Part shown: piece by piece, positions 7,783 to 14,580 of the stretch | Numbering within the stretch: the stretch's first letter is position 1 | How the letters are laid out: every line of letters starts with the position of its first letter | Notes under the pieces: generated by a model | The model's input: only the letters and a program-made list of their open reading frames with translations | Database searches by the model: none | What the model was told of the DNA's origin: nothing | Translations under genes and position numbers: made by a program | Assembly (NCBI GenBank): GCA_023443765.1 | Contig: JAEZTA010000009.1 | Location: forward strand, 1 to 28,693 | Length of the DNA: 28,693 nucleotides | Direction: 5' to 3' | From: Bacteroidota bacterium | GTDB lineage: Bacteria; Bacteroidota; Bacteroidia; Bacteroidales; Rikenellaceae

Positions 7783-8105
7783 TGCTGCATCACCTGCTCG
7801 CGCTTTTCGAGTTCGTTGAGCACGTTGACCAGGTGGTCGTAGCTTAATCGGCCGCTCTCGCGCCACAGTACCTCCCCGCGGCAGAAAAACATCAGCGTCG
7901 GAACCGACATGATGTTGTAGCGCCGCACGATTTCGGACATGGAGGAGGCGTCGATGTTGATTTTGTAGACATCGACCCGGCCTTTCATCCGTTCCTGGAA
8001 TTTGTCGATGTCGGGCCGCATCACCTGGCACGGGCCGCACCAGGTGGCGAAGAAGTCTACGAACGTCAGCGCGTCCCGCCAGATAATCTTGTCAAAGTCA
8101 GTCAT
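7779..8105 (-). CDS. Thioredoxin family protein
   Basis: A 108-residue single-domain thioredoxin with the active site WCGPC (Cys23 and Cys26) and the cis-proline loop SVPT (Pro69). It has no signal peptide, so it acts as a cytoplasmic disulfide reductase or thiol donor. The start at 8105 gives a standard N-terminus (MTDFDKIIW); a longer in-frame reading to 8291 overlaps the epimerase gene and has no thioredoxin homology. It lies 74 nt downstream of the epimerase on the same strand. I find no Bacteroidota promoter in that gap, so it may be co-transcribed with the epimerase. Confidence 0.92.
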   Translation of the reverse strand: MTDFDKIIWRDALTFVDFFATWCGPCQVMRPDIDKFQERMKGRVDVYKINIDASSMSEIVRRYNIMSVPTLMFFCRGEVLWRESGRLSYDHLVNVLNELEKREQVMQH

Positions 8106-8179
8106 AATTCCCGATTTGATTCTATTGTTGTATTCCGCTTCGGGCGTAGAACCCCGAAACGGGCTTGCTGCGTGCCTTT

Positions 8180-9148
8180 TCAACTGATCTCCACCCACGA
8201 TATGCCCGCGTAGGTCTTGTCCGAAAGCTCTTTTTCGACATAGCCGATCGTGCGCCGCAATCCTTCGACGAGCGGCGTGCGGGGCGTCCACCCCAGTTCG
8301 CGGCGCGTAGCCGAGATGTCGGGCATGCGGCGGCGGCTGTCGTCGATGCGCGCTTCGGCGTGGACGATCTGCGAACGGCTGCCCGTCAGGGCGATGATCT
8401 TTTCGGCCAGTGCGCGGATCGTCACTTCGTGGTTACTGCCGAAATTGACCGTGCGTGTCGTTTCCATCGGCGGGGCTTCCATCAGCTGTACCAGCCCGTC
8501 TACGATGTCCTCCACCCAGCAGAAGGTCCGCAGCTGCTCGCCGCTGCCGTTGATCCGGATGTCGCGGTTCTGCAACGCCGCCACGATCATCTTCATCACC
8601 ACGCGCTGGTCCATCAGGTCGGCGCCACTGCCGTAGGTGTTGAAGATGCGCGCAATGCGTGCGTCGACCCCGAATTCATACTGATAGGCGCGGTGCAGCG
8701 CCTCGCCCGCCCGTTTCCCTTCGGAGAGGATGTGGTGGGTCGAACAGCAGTTCGCGGCCTCGACGGCCGTGTCGCGATAGCCTGTGCCGTAAATGTCGCC
8801 TGTGGATGCGTAGAGGATGCGGGCGTGTTCCGAACGCGCCGTGTCGAGGGCGTTTATCGACCCCAGTATGCTGACTTTGAGCGTCTCAACCGGCAGCGCC
8901 TTGTTGTAGCGTACGCGCGACGGCGCCGCGAGGTTGTAAATCTCGTCGCAGCGGATACCGAAAGCGTTGATGATGTTGTGGCGGACATACCTGAATTCCG
9001 GGTGTGGCGGCATGTCGCGCAGCAGCGGTGAATTGGCGGGATCGCGTACGTCCACGCAGAAGACTTCGTGCCTGTCGTTCAGCAGACGCAGGCACAGATG
9101 GGTGCCGATAAACCCCACGCCGCCCAGTATGACTACTCTCTTTTGCAT
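8180..9148 (-). CDS. UXS-like NAD-dependent sugar-nucleotide epimerase/dehydratase, atypical active site
   Basis: A 322-residue extended short-chain dehydrogenase closest by eye to UDP-glucuronate decarboxylase. Shared blocks are the NAD-binding GGVGFIGTHLC (residues 9-19), IYNLAAP, ASTGDIYG (114-121, with the catalytic Thr116 region), the block ending EGKRAGEALHRAYQYEFGVDARIARIFNTYG, GSGEQLRTFCWVEDIVDGLV, and the C-terminal MPDISATRRELGWTP. The family catalytic YxxxK reads LSEGK here (Leu141, Lys145), so the usual catalytic tyrosine is absent. The codon is CTC at 8726-8728. The protein may therefore be inactive, use another base, or perform a different reaction. It starts directly after a leader hairpin and is followed by thioredoxin. 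Confidence 0.8.
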   Translation of the reverse strand: MQKRVVILGGVGFIGTHLCLRLLNDRHEVFCVDVRDPANSPLLRDMPPHPEFRYVRHNIINAFGIRCDEIYNLAAPSRVRYNKALPVETLKVSILGSINALDTARSEHARILYASTGDIYGTGYRDTAVEAANCCSTHHILSEGKRAGEALHRAYQYEFGVDARIARIFNTYGSGADLMDQRVVMKMIVAALQNRDIRINGSGEQLRTFCWVEDIVDGLVQLMEAPPMETTRTVNFGSNHEVTIRALAEKIIALTGSRSQIVHAEARIDDSRRRMPDISATRRELGWTPRTPLVEGLRRTIGYVEKELSDKTYAGISWVEIS

Positions 9149-9175
9149 CTCTCTTCCTTTTTACAGGAAAGAGAG
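9149..9175 (-). promoter_or_regulatory. Leader hairpin abutting the epimerase start codon
   Basis: On the minus strand AGGAAGAGAG (9158-9149) lies directly before the ATG and can pair with CTCTCTTTCCT (9175-9165), giving a 10-bp stem with one bulged U and a GUAAAA loop. The purine-rich arm would be the ribosome-binding region, so folding would hide it. Confidence 0.5.
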
Positions 9176-9260
9176 CAAATTTTATTCCATACTAACGACA
9201 ATCCGGCAGGATGTGCAGCAGCGTGGCGTTGCGGGAATCAGAATTGTATTGCAACCTGAT

Positions 9261-9281
9261 AAAACCCCTTTTTTAAAGGGG
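9261..9281 (-). terminator. Short terminator at the radA stop codon
   Basis: On the minus strand CCCCTTT (9281-9275), a 3-nt loop and AAAGGGG (9271-9265) form a 7-bp stem followed by four T residues (9264-9261). The stem starts in the last codon and includes the stop codon of radA. The U-run is short, so termination may be partial. Confidence 0.5.
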
Positions 9282-10646
9282 GTCGACGAACAGGGCTTTC
9301 GGGAGCTGGTCGACGCTGTTTATCGACACGACCTCGATGCCTTTGGGGCGTTTGCCGCCTTTGGCCAGATAGCCCGATACGACGATGCGTTTGAATCCCA
9401 GCCGCGCCGCCTCGCTGATACGCTGCTCAGTGCGGGGTGCGGGGCGCACTTCGCCCGAGAGGCCGATCTCGCCCGCACAGCAGACGCCCTCGGCCACGGG
9501 ACGGTCGTAATACGACGAGATCACCGCCGCCACGACCGCGAGGTCCAGTCCCGGGTCGGCGACTTTGAATCCGCCCGCGAAATTCAGGAAAACGTCCTTC
9601 TGGAACATCTTCATTCCCACGCGTTTCTCCAATACGGCCAGCAGCATGTTCATGCGCCGGGCGTCATACCCCGTCGTCGAACGCTGGGGCGTACCGTACG
9701 CCGCACCGCTCACCAGCGCCTGCACCTCGATCAGGTAGGGCCTTACGCCGTCCGCCGAGGCGCCTACGGCGATGCCGCTCAGCGGTTCCTCGTAGTGGGT
9801 CAGCAGGATTTCCGACGGATTGTCGACTCCCCGCAGCCCGGCGTCGAGCATCTCGAAGACGCCGATTTCGAACGTCGCGCCGAAACGGTTCTTGATGCCC
9901 CGCAGGATGCGGTAGATGTTGTTGCTGTCGCCTTCGAACTGCAAAACCACGTCGACGATGTGTTCGAGTATCTTGGGTCCGGCTATCGAACCGTCCTTGG
10001 TGATGTGCCCGATGATGAAGATCGACGTTCCGGTCGATTTGGCGTATTTGAGCAGCGTCGCCGCGCATTCGCGTATCTGCGACACGCTGCCCGCCGACGA
10101 GTCGATCAGGTCGGTGTAGATGGTCTGTATCGAGTCGATGACCACCAGGTCGGGCCGGTGCTCGGCGATCTGCGCCACGATGTTCTCCAACAGCGTTTCG
10201 GGGTAGATCAGGCACTCGTCGTTGCCGATGCCGATGCGTCCCGCGCGCATCTTGATCTGCTCGGCCGACTCCTCGCCCGAGACATAGAGGGTTTTCAGCC
10301 CGTTCGCCGCCAGGGCGATTTGCAGCGAGAGGGTCGATTTGCCGATTCCCGGTTCGCCGCCCACCAGAATCAGCGACCCCGGAACCATGCCGCCGCCCAG
10401 CACCCGGTTGACCTCGGCATTCCCCAGGTCGAGGCGGATGTGCTCGCTTTCGCGGATGTCCCTCACGCGCTGAGGTTTCGCTACGGGCAGGGGCCCTGCC
10501 ACGGTCGCCGGGACCGAACCGCTCTCGCGGGCGATGATCTCCTCGGTGAAACTGTTCCACTCGCCGCACGAGGGGCAGCGTCCCAACCACTTCGGGGCTT
10601 CGAATCCGCAGTTTTTGCAGAAAAATGCCTTCTTGACCTTTGCCAT
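9273..10646 (-). CDS. radA: DNA repair protein RadA (Sms)
   Basis: A 457-residue RecA-like helicase that promotes branch migration of recombination intermediates. An N-terminal C4 zinc finger uses Cys10, Cys13, Cys24 and Cys27 (CKNC and CPSC). Walker A is GGEPGIGKST (96-105), the Walker B region is DLVVIDSIQTIY, the RadA-specific KNRFG motif is at 252-256, and a Lon-protease-like C-terminal domain ends the protein. Length is normal. The start at 10646 gives the standard MAKVKKAFFCKNCG beginning; the in-frame extension to 10709 lies inside the upstream lipoprotein gene. It is the last gene of the LUD-lipoprotein-radA operon, 7 nt after the lipoprotein stop. Confidence 0.97.
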   Translation of the reverse strand: MAKVKKAFFCKNCGFEAPKWLGRCPSCGEWNSFTEEIIARESGSVPATVAGPLPVAKPQRVRDIRESEHIRLDLGNAEVNRVLGGGMVPGSLILVGGEPGIGKSTLSLQIALAANGLKTLYVSGEESAEQIKMRAGRIGIGNDECLIYPETLLENIVAQIAEHRPDLVVIDSIQTIYTDLIDSSAGSVSQIRECAATLLKYAKSTGTSIFIIGHITKDGSIAGPKILEHIVDVVLQFEGDSNNIYRILRGIKNRFGATFEIGVFEMLDAGLRGVDNPSEILLTHYEEPLSGIAVGASADGVRPYLIEVQALVSGAAYGTPQRSTTGYDARRMNMLLAVLEKRVGMKMFQKDVFLNFAGGFKVADPGLDLAVVAAVISSYYDRPVAEGVCCAGEIGLSGEVRPAPRTEQRISEAARLGFKRIVVSGYLAKGGKRPKGIEVVSINSVDQLPKALFVDPL

Positions 10647-10653
10647 AATCCGA

Positions 10654-11253
10654 CTATCTTGCGTTTGCCGAGGTGTATTCCTTGCGCATGGCCTTCGTGA
10701 TGCCGGCATCGGGGTAGAGTGCCTTGTACTCTTCGGTCAGGTCGACCGTCAGGACGGCTTTGCTCGTGCCGTCCTCCGCCTTGTAGGTCGAGACGGTGCA
10801 GGTGTACTCCATGACCGGCTCCGGACAGTAGAAGAGGATGTCGGTCGCTCCCGGGTCCTTGAAGAAGATGCCCTTCACTTCGCCCGCTTCCGCTGCCGTG
10901 TTGATCCGCAGCCGCCCGCCGTTGTATTTGGTGAACGACAGCGTGTAGCTGCCTCCCTCCTTCACGGGGGCTGCTGCAACGATTTCCGCTTTGATCTGCT
11001 CGATCACGGGGTCTGTTTCACCCTCGTCGGCTTTCGTTTCGGGCGTTGTTCCCGGATCGGTAGGGTCCGTCGGATTTTCCGGGTCCGGATCCGGGTTTGG
11101 ATCGGGATCGGGGTCCGGCGTCGGAACGGTGATTTCGGCCTCGACGCGCACGATGGGGTAGGCTGTCGTGTAGTAAACGTCTGAATCGTCCCCACAGGCG
11201 GTTGCACCCAGCAGCAGCAGACCGGCTGCGCAATATTTCAGTTGTTTTATCAT
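10654..11253 (-). CDS. Lipoprotein with Asp-Pro repeat linker
   Basis: A 199-residue putative lipoprotein. The signal peptide ends in LLLLGATAC with the lipid-bearing Cys20, followed by GDDSD. Acidic residues right after the cysteine resemble the lipoprotein export signal that sends Bacteroidota lipoproteins to the cell surface. After a short segment comes a DP/NP/TDP-repeat linker (about residues 44-72), then a domain of about 120 residues (KEGGSYTLSFTKYNGGRLRINTAAEAGEVKGIFF...) that I do not recognise. The linker suggests that the domain is held away from the membrane. It overlaps the LUD gene by 4 nt (ATGA) and precedes radA by 7 nt. The link with DNA repair is probably only shared transcription. 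Confidence 0.75.
   Translation of the reverse strand: MIKQLKYCAAGLLLLGATACGDDSDVYYTTAYPIVRVEAEITVPTPDPDPDPNPDPDPENPTDPTDPGTTPETKADEGETDPVIEQIKAEIVAAAPVKEGGSYTLSFTKYNGGRLRINTAAEAGEVKGIFFKDPGATDILFYCPEPVMEYTCTVSTYKAEDGTSKAVLTVDLTEEYKALYPDAGITKAMRKEYTSANAR
11038..11124 (-). repeat. Low-complexity Asp-Pro codon repeat inside the lipoprotein gene
   Basis: The stretch coding for the DP/NP/TDP linker consists of degenerate 6-nt units (variants of GATCCG, GACCCC and GATCCC on the coding strand). Such tracts can change length by slippage in steps of 6 nt without breaking the frame. Confidence 0.6.
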
Positions 11254-11891
11254 AATCCTAAATCCTGATCGATCAGCACCACCAGCACGCGTTTGTCGGG
11301 CCAGCAGCGAAGCATCTCCATCCGGGTATTGCAGATACGGTCCTGCGAATTGCAGTCCAAGCAGACACCCGTTATGGCGCACGGCGTCCGGAACCCGGGG
11401 TGGCGTGCGACGTTCTGCGGCGCGGCGATGCGGCGGATGCGCTCTTCGGCCTCGTCGCGGTTGGCCGTAATCTTGTTGCGCCCTGCCACGATGATCACCT
11501 TGCGGGGTCCGAACGCCACCGGGGCGATGCGGTTGCCCACCTTGTCGAGCCAGTGGAGCGTCCCCTGCTCCGTCACGGCGTTCACGCCCGTGATGAAGAG
11601 GTCCGACAGCAGGGCCTGGCGGCGGATTTCGAGCCGCTGTTCGTAGGGCATCGAGGCGTCGAATCCGTCGAGCACCTTCAGTTGTTCATTGCCCTGCAAC
11701 CATTCGATGATGCCCGTCTCGCGCATCGTCGTCGAGTCGCCGAACGACACCAACTGCGGGTGCTCCGCTTCCACGACCGTTTTCAGCAGGCCGAAAGCCG
11801 CTTCGGTGTCCTTTACGACTTCGGCTTCGAAATGATGTCGCCGCAGTGCCGCAGCGCAGGCTTCCAGTTTTTCCGCAGTTTGATTTGCCAT
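11250..11891 (-). CDS. LUD domain (DUF162) protein, LutC/YkgG-like
   Basis: A 213-residue protein of the LUD family, related to the lactate-utilisation proteins LutB/LutC. The N-terminal part includes LVSFGDSTTMRETGI, then DLFITGVNAVTEQGTLHWLDKVGNRIAP and FGPRKVIIVAGRNKI, all typical of LUD. The C-terminus carries a four-cysteine pattern, CAITGVCLDCNSQDRICN, standard for the Bacteroidota form and possibly metal binding. It lacks ferredoxin domains, and no LutA or LutB partner is nearby, so a role in lactate oxidation is not supported here. It is the first gene after a good promoter and overlaps the lipoprotein gene by ATGA. Confidence 0.85.
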   Translation of the reverse strand: MANQTAEKLEACAAALRRHHFEAEVVKDTEAAFGLLKTVVEAEHPQLVSFGDSTTMRETGIIEWLQGNEQLKVLDGFDASMPYEQRLEIRRQALLSDLFITGVNAVTEQGTLHWLDKVGNRIAPVAFGPRKVIIVAGRNKITANRDEAEERIRRIAAPQNVARHPGFRTPCAITGVCLDCNSQDRICNTRMEMLRCWPDKRVLVVLIDQDLGL

Positions 11892-11926
11892 CGGGAACAG
11901 TTGTCTACGATCTGTATAACGTCACA

Positions 11927-11957
11927 CAAAGGTAAACTATTTTCCGGTTCCTGCAAA
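11927..11957 (-). promoter_or_regulatory. Bacteroidota-type promoter for the LUD-lipoprotein-radA operon
   Basis: On the minus strand TTTG (11957-11954) is followed after 19 nt by TACCTTTG (11934-11927), an exact -33/-7 match. The LUD start codon is 36 nt further on. It lies just after the terminator of the large minus-strand locus. Confidence 0.78.
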
Positions 11958-11981
11958 ATCGCCTGTTCTCTGTAAAACTCC

Positions 11982-12012
11982 AAAAAAAGAGGCATGGATC
12001 ATTCCACGCCTC
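11982..12012 (-). terminator. Strong rho-independent terminator of the SusCD/protease locus
   Basis: On the minus strand GAGGCGTGGA (12012-12003), a 4-nt loop ATGA and TCCATGCCTC (11998-11989) form a 10-bp stem with one G-U pair, followed by seven T residues (11988-11982). It lies 22 nt after the stop codon of the last protease-like gene and is the only strong minus-strand terminator seen between 12 kb and the right edge. Confidence 0.93.
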
Positions 12013-12033
12013 CTTTTCATTCGCAGCTTAGCT

Positions 12034-14580
12034 TTAGCTGACGCGCAGCGTATCTTCGATCCGGCGGAGCATGTAGCGGCAGAAGTCGCGCGACGCAGAG
12101 TCCTGCGCCACGGCAACGCCACGGCGGTAGATGTCGCGGATTTCGAGGAGCATGCCGTAGTAGACGTGCTCCGAAAAATCCTTGGCGTAGAACCGCATCC
12201 GGTACTTGCCGTAAGCGCTGATCGGGGCCAGCGTTGCGGCGGCTTCCGAAGGATATGCGGGTTGCATGAATTCTTCGTCGCCTCCGGCAAAGTCGGCCGA
12301 AGGGCCTTTGGCAGCGGCTTTCGGCTCGGCCAGCACCTTGGAACTTCCGATGACGATGCCCGTGAACGTGCGCTGGAGCAACTGGTCGTAGTCCGACAGT
12401 TTACGCCCGGCCTTCACCTTGCTGAAGATGTATTCGGCCATGTCCGCCGACATCTCGGCAGGCGTGTAGGCGCCCGGTAGTCCGTTCTGGTAACGGGGCA
12501 GGGTCTCCAACCGTTTCATCAGCGACATCAGGCAGTCCGACAACACCGATTCGGAGAGGTTCACCATCTGACCCTCCGTCAGTTTCGTGTCGAGCCACGA
12601 GAGGTCTTCGAGCACCTTGAGCGTCTCTTTCACATAACGGCGCTGCTCCTCCTTCGGTACGACGCGGAGCATCGTCTGCCCGTCGCCTTCGGCCGTCTCG
12701 GTGTAGTACGAGCCGCCGATGTAGGCTGCCTGGTAGGAGATCATCTCCCGTACGCCCGTCACCAGAGCCGCAATGGCCTCCTCACGGTAGCTTCCGTCCT
12801 TGTCGCGGCCTTCGAGCCACTCAGGTGCGTGCTCGGCGATGTAGCGCAGGTTGTTGAGCCGGTAGTGGGTGCGCTTCACGGGATCGTCACCCAGGTTGTA
12901 ATAAGCCAGGCGTACATCGCCGAAGTAGTAGTCGTACCAGTAATTCCCGTAGTAATAAGCCGGGTCCCCGGCCTTTTCGAGGAGCATCTGCGAGAGAGCC
13001 TTTTGCTCTTCGGCGGGCGTTTTGGCTCCTTCGATGTTGCCGTAGAGCCAGCGGATGGCGAAGTAGTCGTATTTGCCGAGGCATTCGTTGACCAGCCGCA
13101 CGCCCTTATCTTCGGGCTGGGCGAGGTAGTTGTAGCTGTTGAGCGCCGTGATCGACGAGCAAAGCCCGTTTTCACGCGTGAACGCCGCCGAACGCAGCGA
13201 GTCGGTTGGGTAGGCTGCCGCTCCGGCGTAGTTGGTCGCAAGACCGAGCAGCTGGGCGACGCCGCGCGCCGTGTAGACGGCCAGCGACGAGGCGAGTTCT
13301 TCCGTGTCGAGCGTCATGTCGCGGGCCGCCGGATCGACCGCCGAGAGGTCGATGAAACGACGGGCGCGAATCTCGTCGGCGATGTTCTCCGGGATGTGGA
13401 TGCGTCCGCCTGTGATCTCGCCGCTGCGCGGGTCGTCGACGATGTTCACCGTCGTGCGCGTATTCGACGAAGCGACGTATTTCACATAGAATCCCTCGGG
13501 GCTGTTGCTGTCGAAATCGCCTGCGGGGTACGGCTCGGCCTTCAGTACGTCGCCCATGCCGATTCTGCGGAAAGCGTCGTTCCACAGCGCAATGCCGCGA
13601 CGGATGCCCTGCTGCCATGCCGGGGCGAAGAGGGTGTCGATGTAGAAGGTCACGGGGCGGATTTTACCCTCCGGGCGGAAGTTGATCCGTGAGGCGAAAT
13701 AGGCGGGTTCGCTGCCCTTTCCGGTCGTGAAGCGCGTGAACGGCACGGGCATTACGCCGATGCGCGGATCGGCGATGCGTGCGGGTGCGCACTCCTCGGG
13801 GAGCATCGTCACGGTGCGGCGCGCCACAGCCGTGAAGGGCTTGTCCTTGCAGATGATGAAGATGAAGTACTGCGTCGTTACGCCGTAGGTCATGTCGCTC
13901 AGGACCGAGGCGTAACCTTTTCCGCCCTCCACGTCGCGGAGCAGCGACAGGTCGGACTTGTAGGCCGCCGTCGAGATGTGCAGCGGGCTCATGCCGCGGG
14001 GCTCGAACGCCTTGAGGTGTTCGTCGTCGCTCATGAACAGCGCCGTGTTTTCGATCACGACGGCCGTCGAATCGGCGTTGTAGGCCTTGATCGGGTAGCT
14101 GGCGACGATAGGGCGCGTCGTGTTGATCTCCAGCGCTTTCTCGATCCGGGCATCGCCGTCGGCCAGCGTCCGCTGGGGCACTTCGTGCATTCGGATCAGC
14201 GAATCCTTGCGCGAGAAGGTGATGTGGTAGGGCGGCAGCGGCTGCTGGCCCGAAAGTCCGTAATTCGCCTCGGACGACTCCTCGATCGAGGTGTTGACAA
14301 CGAACTCGCGTTCGAGGATGGCGAGCGGAATCTCGGTGTAGAGTTTTCCCTCGATGAGGTGGAGCCTGAACAGTCCGTCCGCGGTCTTGTACTTCTTGTC
14401 CTTGAAGAGTTTTTCGTAGGCGGTCAGTTTCTTCAGTGCCGGCTCCTCGCTCTTTTTCTTGTCCTTGCGGCCCTTGGCGGCTGCATGCGCCGGCCCGGGC
14501 AGCACGACGGCCACCAGGAGCAGAGCAAGCAGCAGCGAGCCTATTTTATTCAGCGGTGTTCTCATGGCTGGGCGCATCAT
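12034..14580 (-). CDS. DUF5117/DUF4953-type metalloprotease homologue, zinc site lost (pseudoprotease)
   Basis: An 848-residue exported protein homologous to the upstream neighbour throughout. Shared landmarks are a basic Lys-rich region after the signal peptide, KLTAYEKLFKDK, NADSTAVV (169-176), PFTAV, DPRSGEI (383-389), DSLRSAAFT and YLAQPED. Where the neighbour has HEVGHCLGFMH, this protein reads RGVAQLLGLAT (439-449), so all three zinc-ligand histidines and the catalytic Glu are missing. The Met-turn SIMDY has become SITAL. The frame is fully open, so it is not a decayed gene but a likely pseudoenzyme. The signal peptide spans about residues 12-34. An internal ATG at 14565 (MRTPLNKIG) could be the real start. 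The ATG at 14580 overlaps the active partner's stop (ATGA), implying coupled synthesis. Confidence 0.85.
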   Translation of the reverse strand: MMRPAMRTPLNKIGSLLLALLLVAVVLPGPAHAAAKGRKDKKKSEEPALKKLTAYEKLFKDKKYKTADGLFRLHLIEGKLYTEIPLAILEREFVVNTSIEESSEANYGLSGQQPLPPYHITFSRKDSLIRMHEVPQRTLADGDARIEKALEINTTRPIVASYPIKAYNADSTAVVIENTALFMSDDEHLKAFEPRGMSPLHISTAAYKSDLSLLRDVEGGKGYASVLSDMTYGVTTQYFIFIICKDKPFTAVARRTVTMLPEECAPARIADPRIGVMPVPFTRFTTGKGSEPAYFASRINFRPEGKIRPVTFYIDTLFAPAWQQGIRRGIALWNDAFRRIGMGDVLKAEPYPAGDFDSNSPEGFYVKYVASSNTRTTVNIVDDPRSGEITGGRIHIPENIADEIRARRFIDLSAVDPAARDMTLDTEELASSLAVYTARGVAQLLGLATNYAGAAAYPTDSLRSAAFTRENGLCSSITALNSYNYLAQPEDKGVRLVNECLGKYDYFAIRWLYGNIEGAKTPAEEQKALSQMLLEKAGDPAYYYGNYWYDYYFGDVRLAYYNLGDDPVKRTHYRLNNLRYIAEHAPEWLEGRDKDGSYREEAIAALVTGVREMISYQAAYIGGSYYTETAEGDGQTMLRVVPKEEQRRYVKETLKVLEDLSWLDTKLTEGQMVNLSESVLSDCLMSLMKRLETLPRYQNGLPGAYTPAEMSADMAEYIFSKVKAGRKLSDYDQLLQRTFTGIVIGSSKVLAEPKAAAKGPSADFAGGDEEFMQPAYPSEAAATLAPISAYGKYRMRFYAKDFSEHVYYGMLLEIRDIYRRGVAVAQDSASRDFCRYMLRRIEDTLRVS

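Noticed and set aside
8139..8158. Hairpin between epimerase and thioredoxin as a terminator
   Set aside because: The stem is only 6 bp with an 8-nt loop, and no T-run follows on either strand.
9176..9202. Promoter for the epimerase on the minus strand
   Set aside because: The candidate -7 is TAnnnTTTG (one base too long) and the nearest TTG-like -33 is only 14 nt away, so neither element fits the Bacteroidota consensus.
8967..10700. A 577-codon plus-strand open frame opposite radA and the epimerase start
   Set aside because: RadA on the other strand has all its family motifs. The plus frame is Arg/Gln/Asp-rich with no domain and runs through three unrelated minus-strand genes or gaps.
12034..14580. 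Pseudogene status for the second metalloprotease homologue
   Set aside because: The frame is intact over 848 codons with a signal peptide and conserved landmarks. Only active-site positions are changed, which fits a retained pseudoenzyme better than decay.
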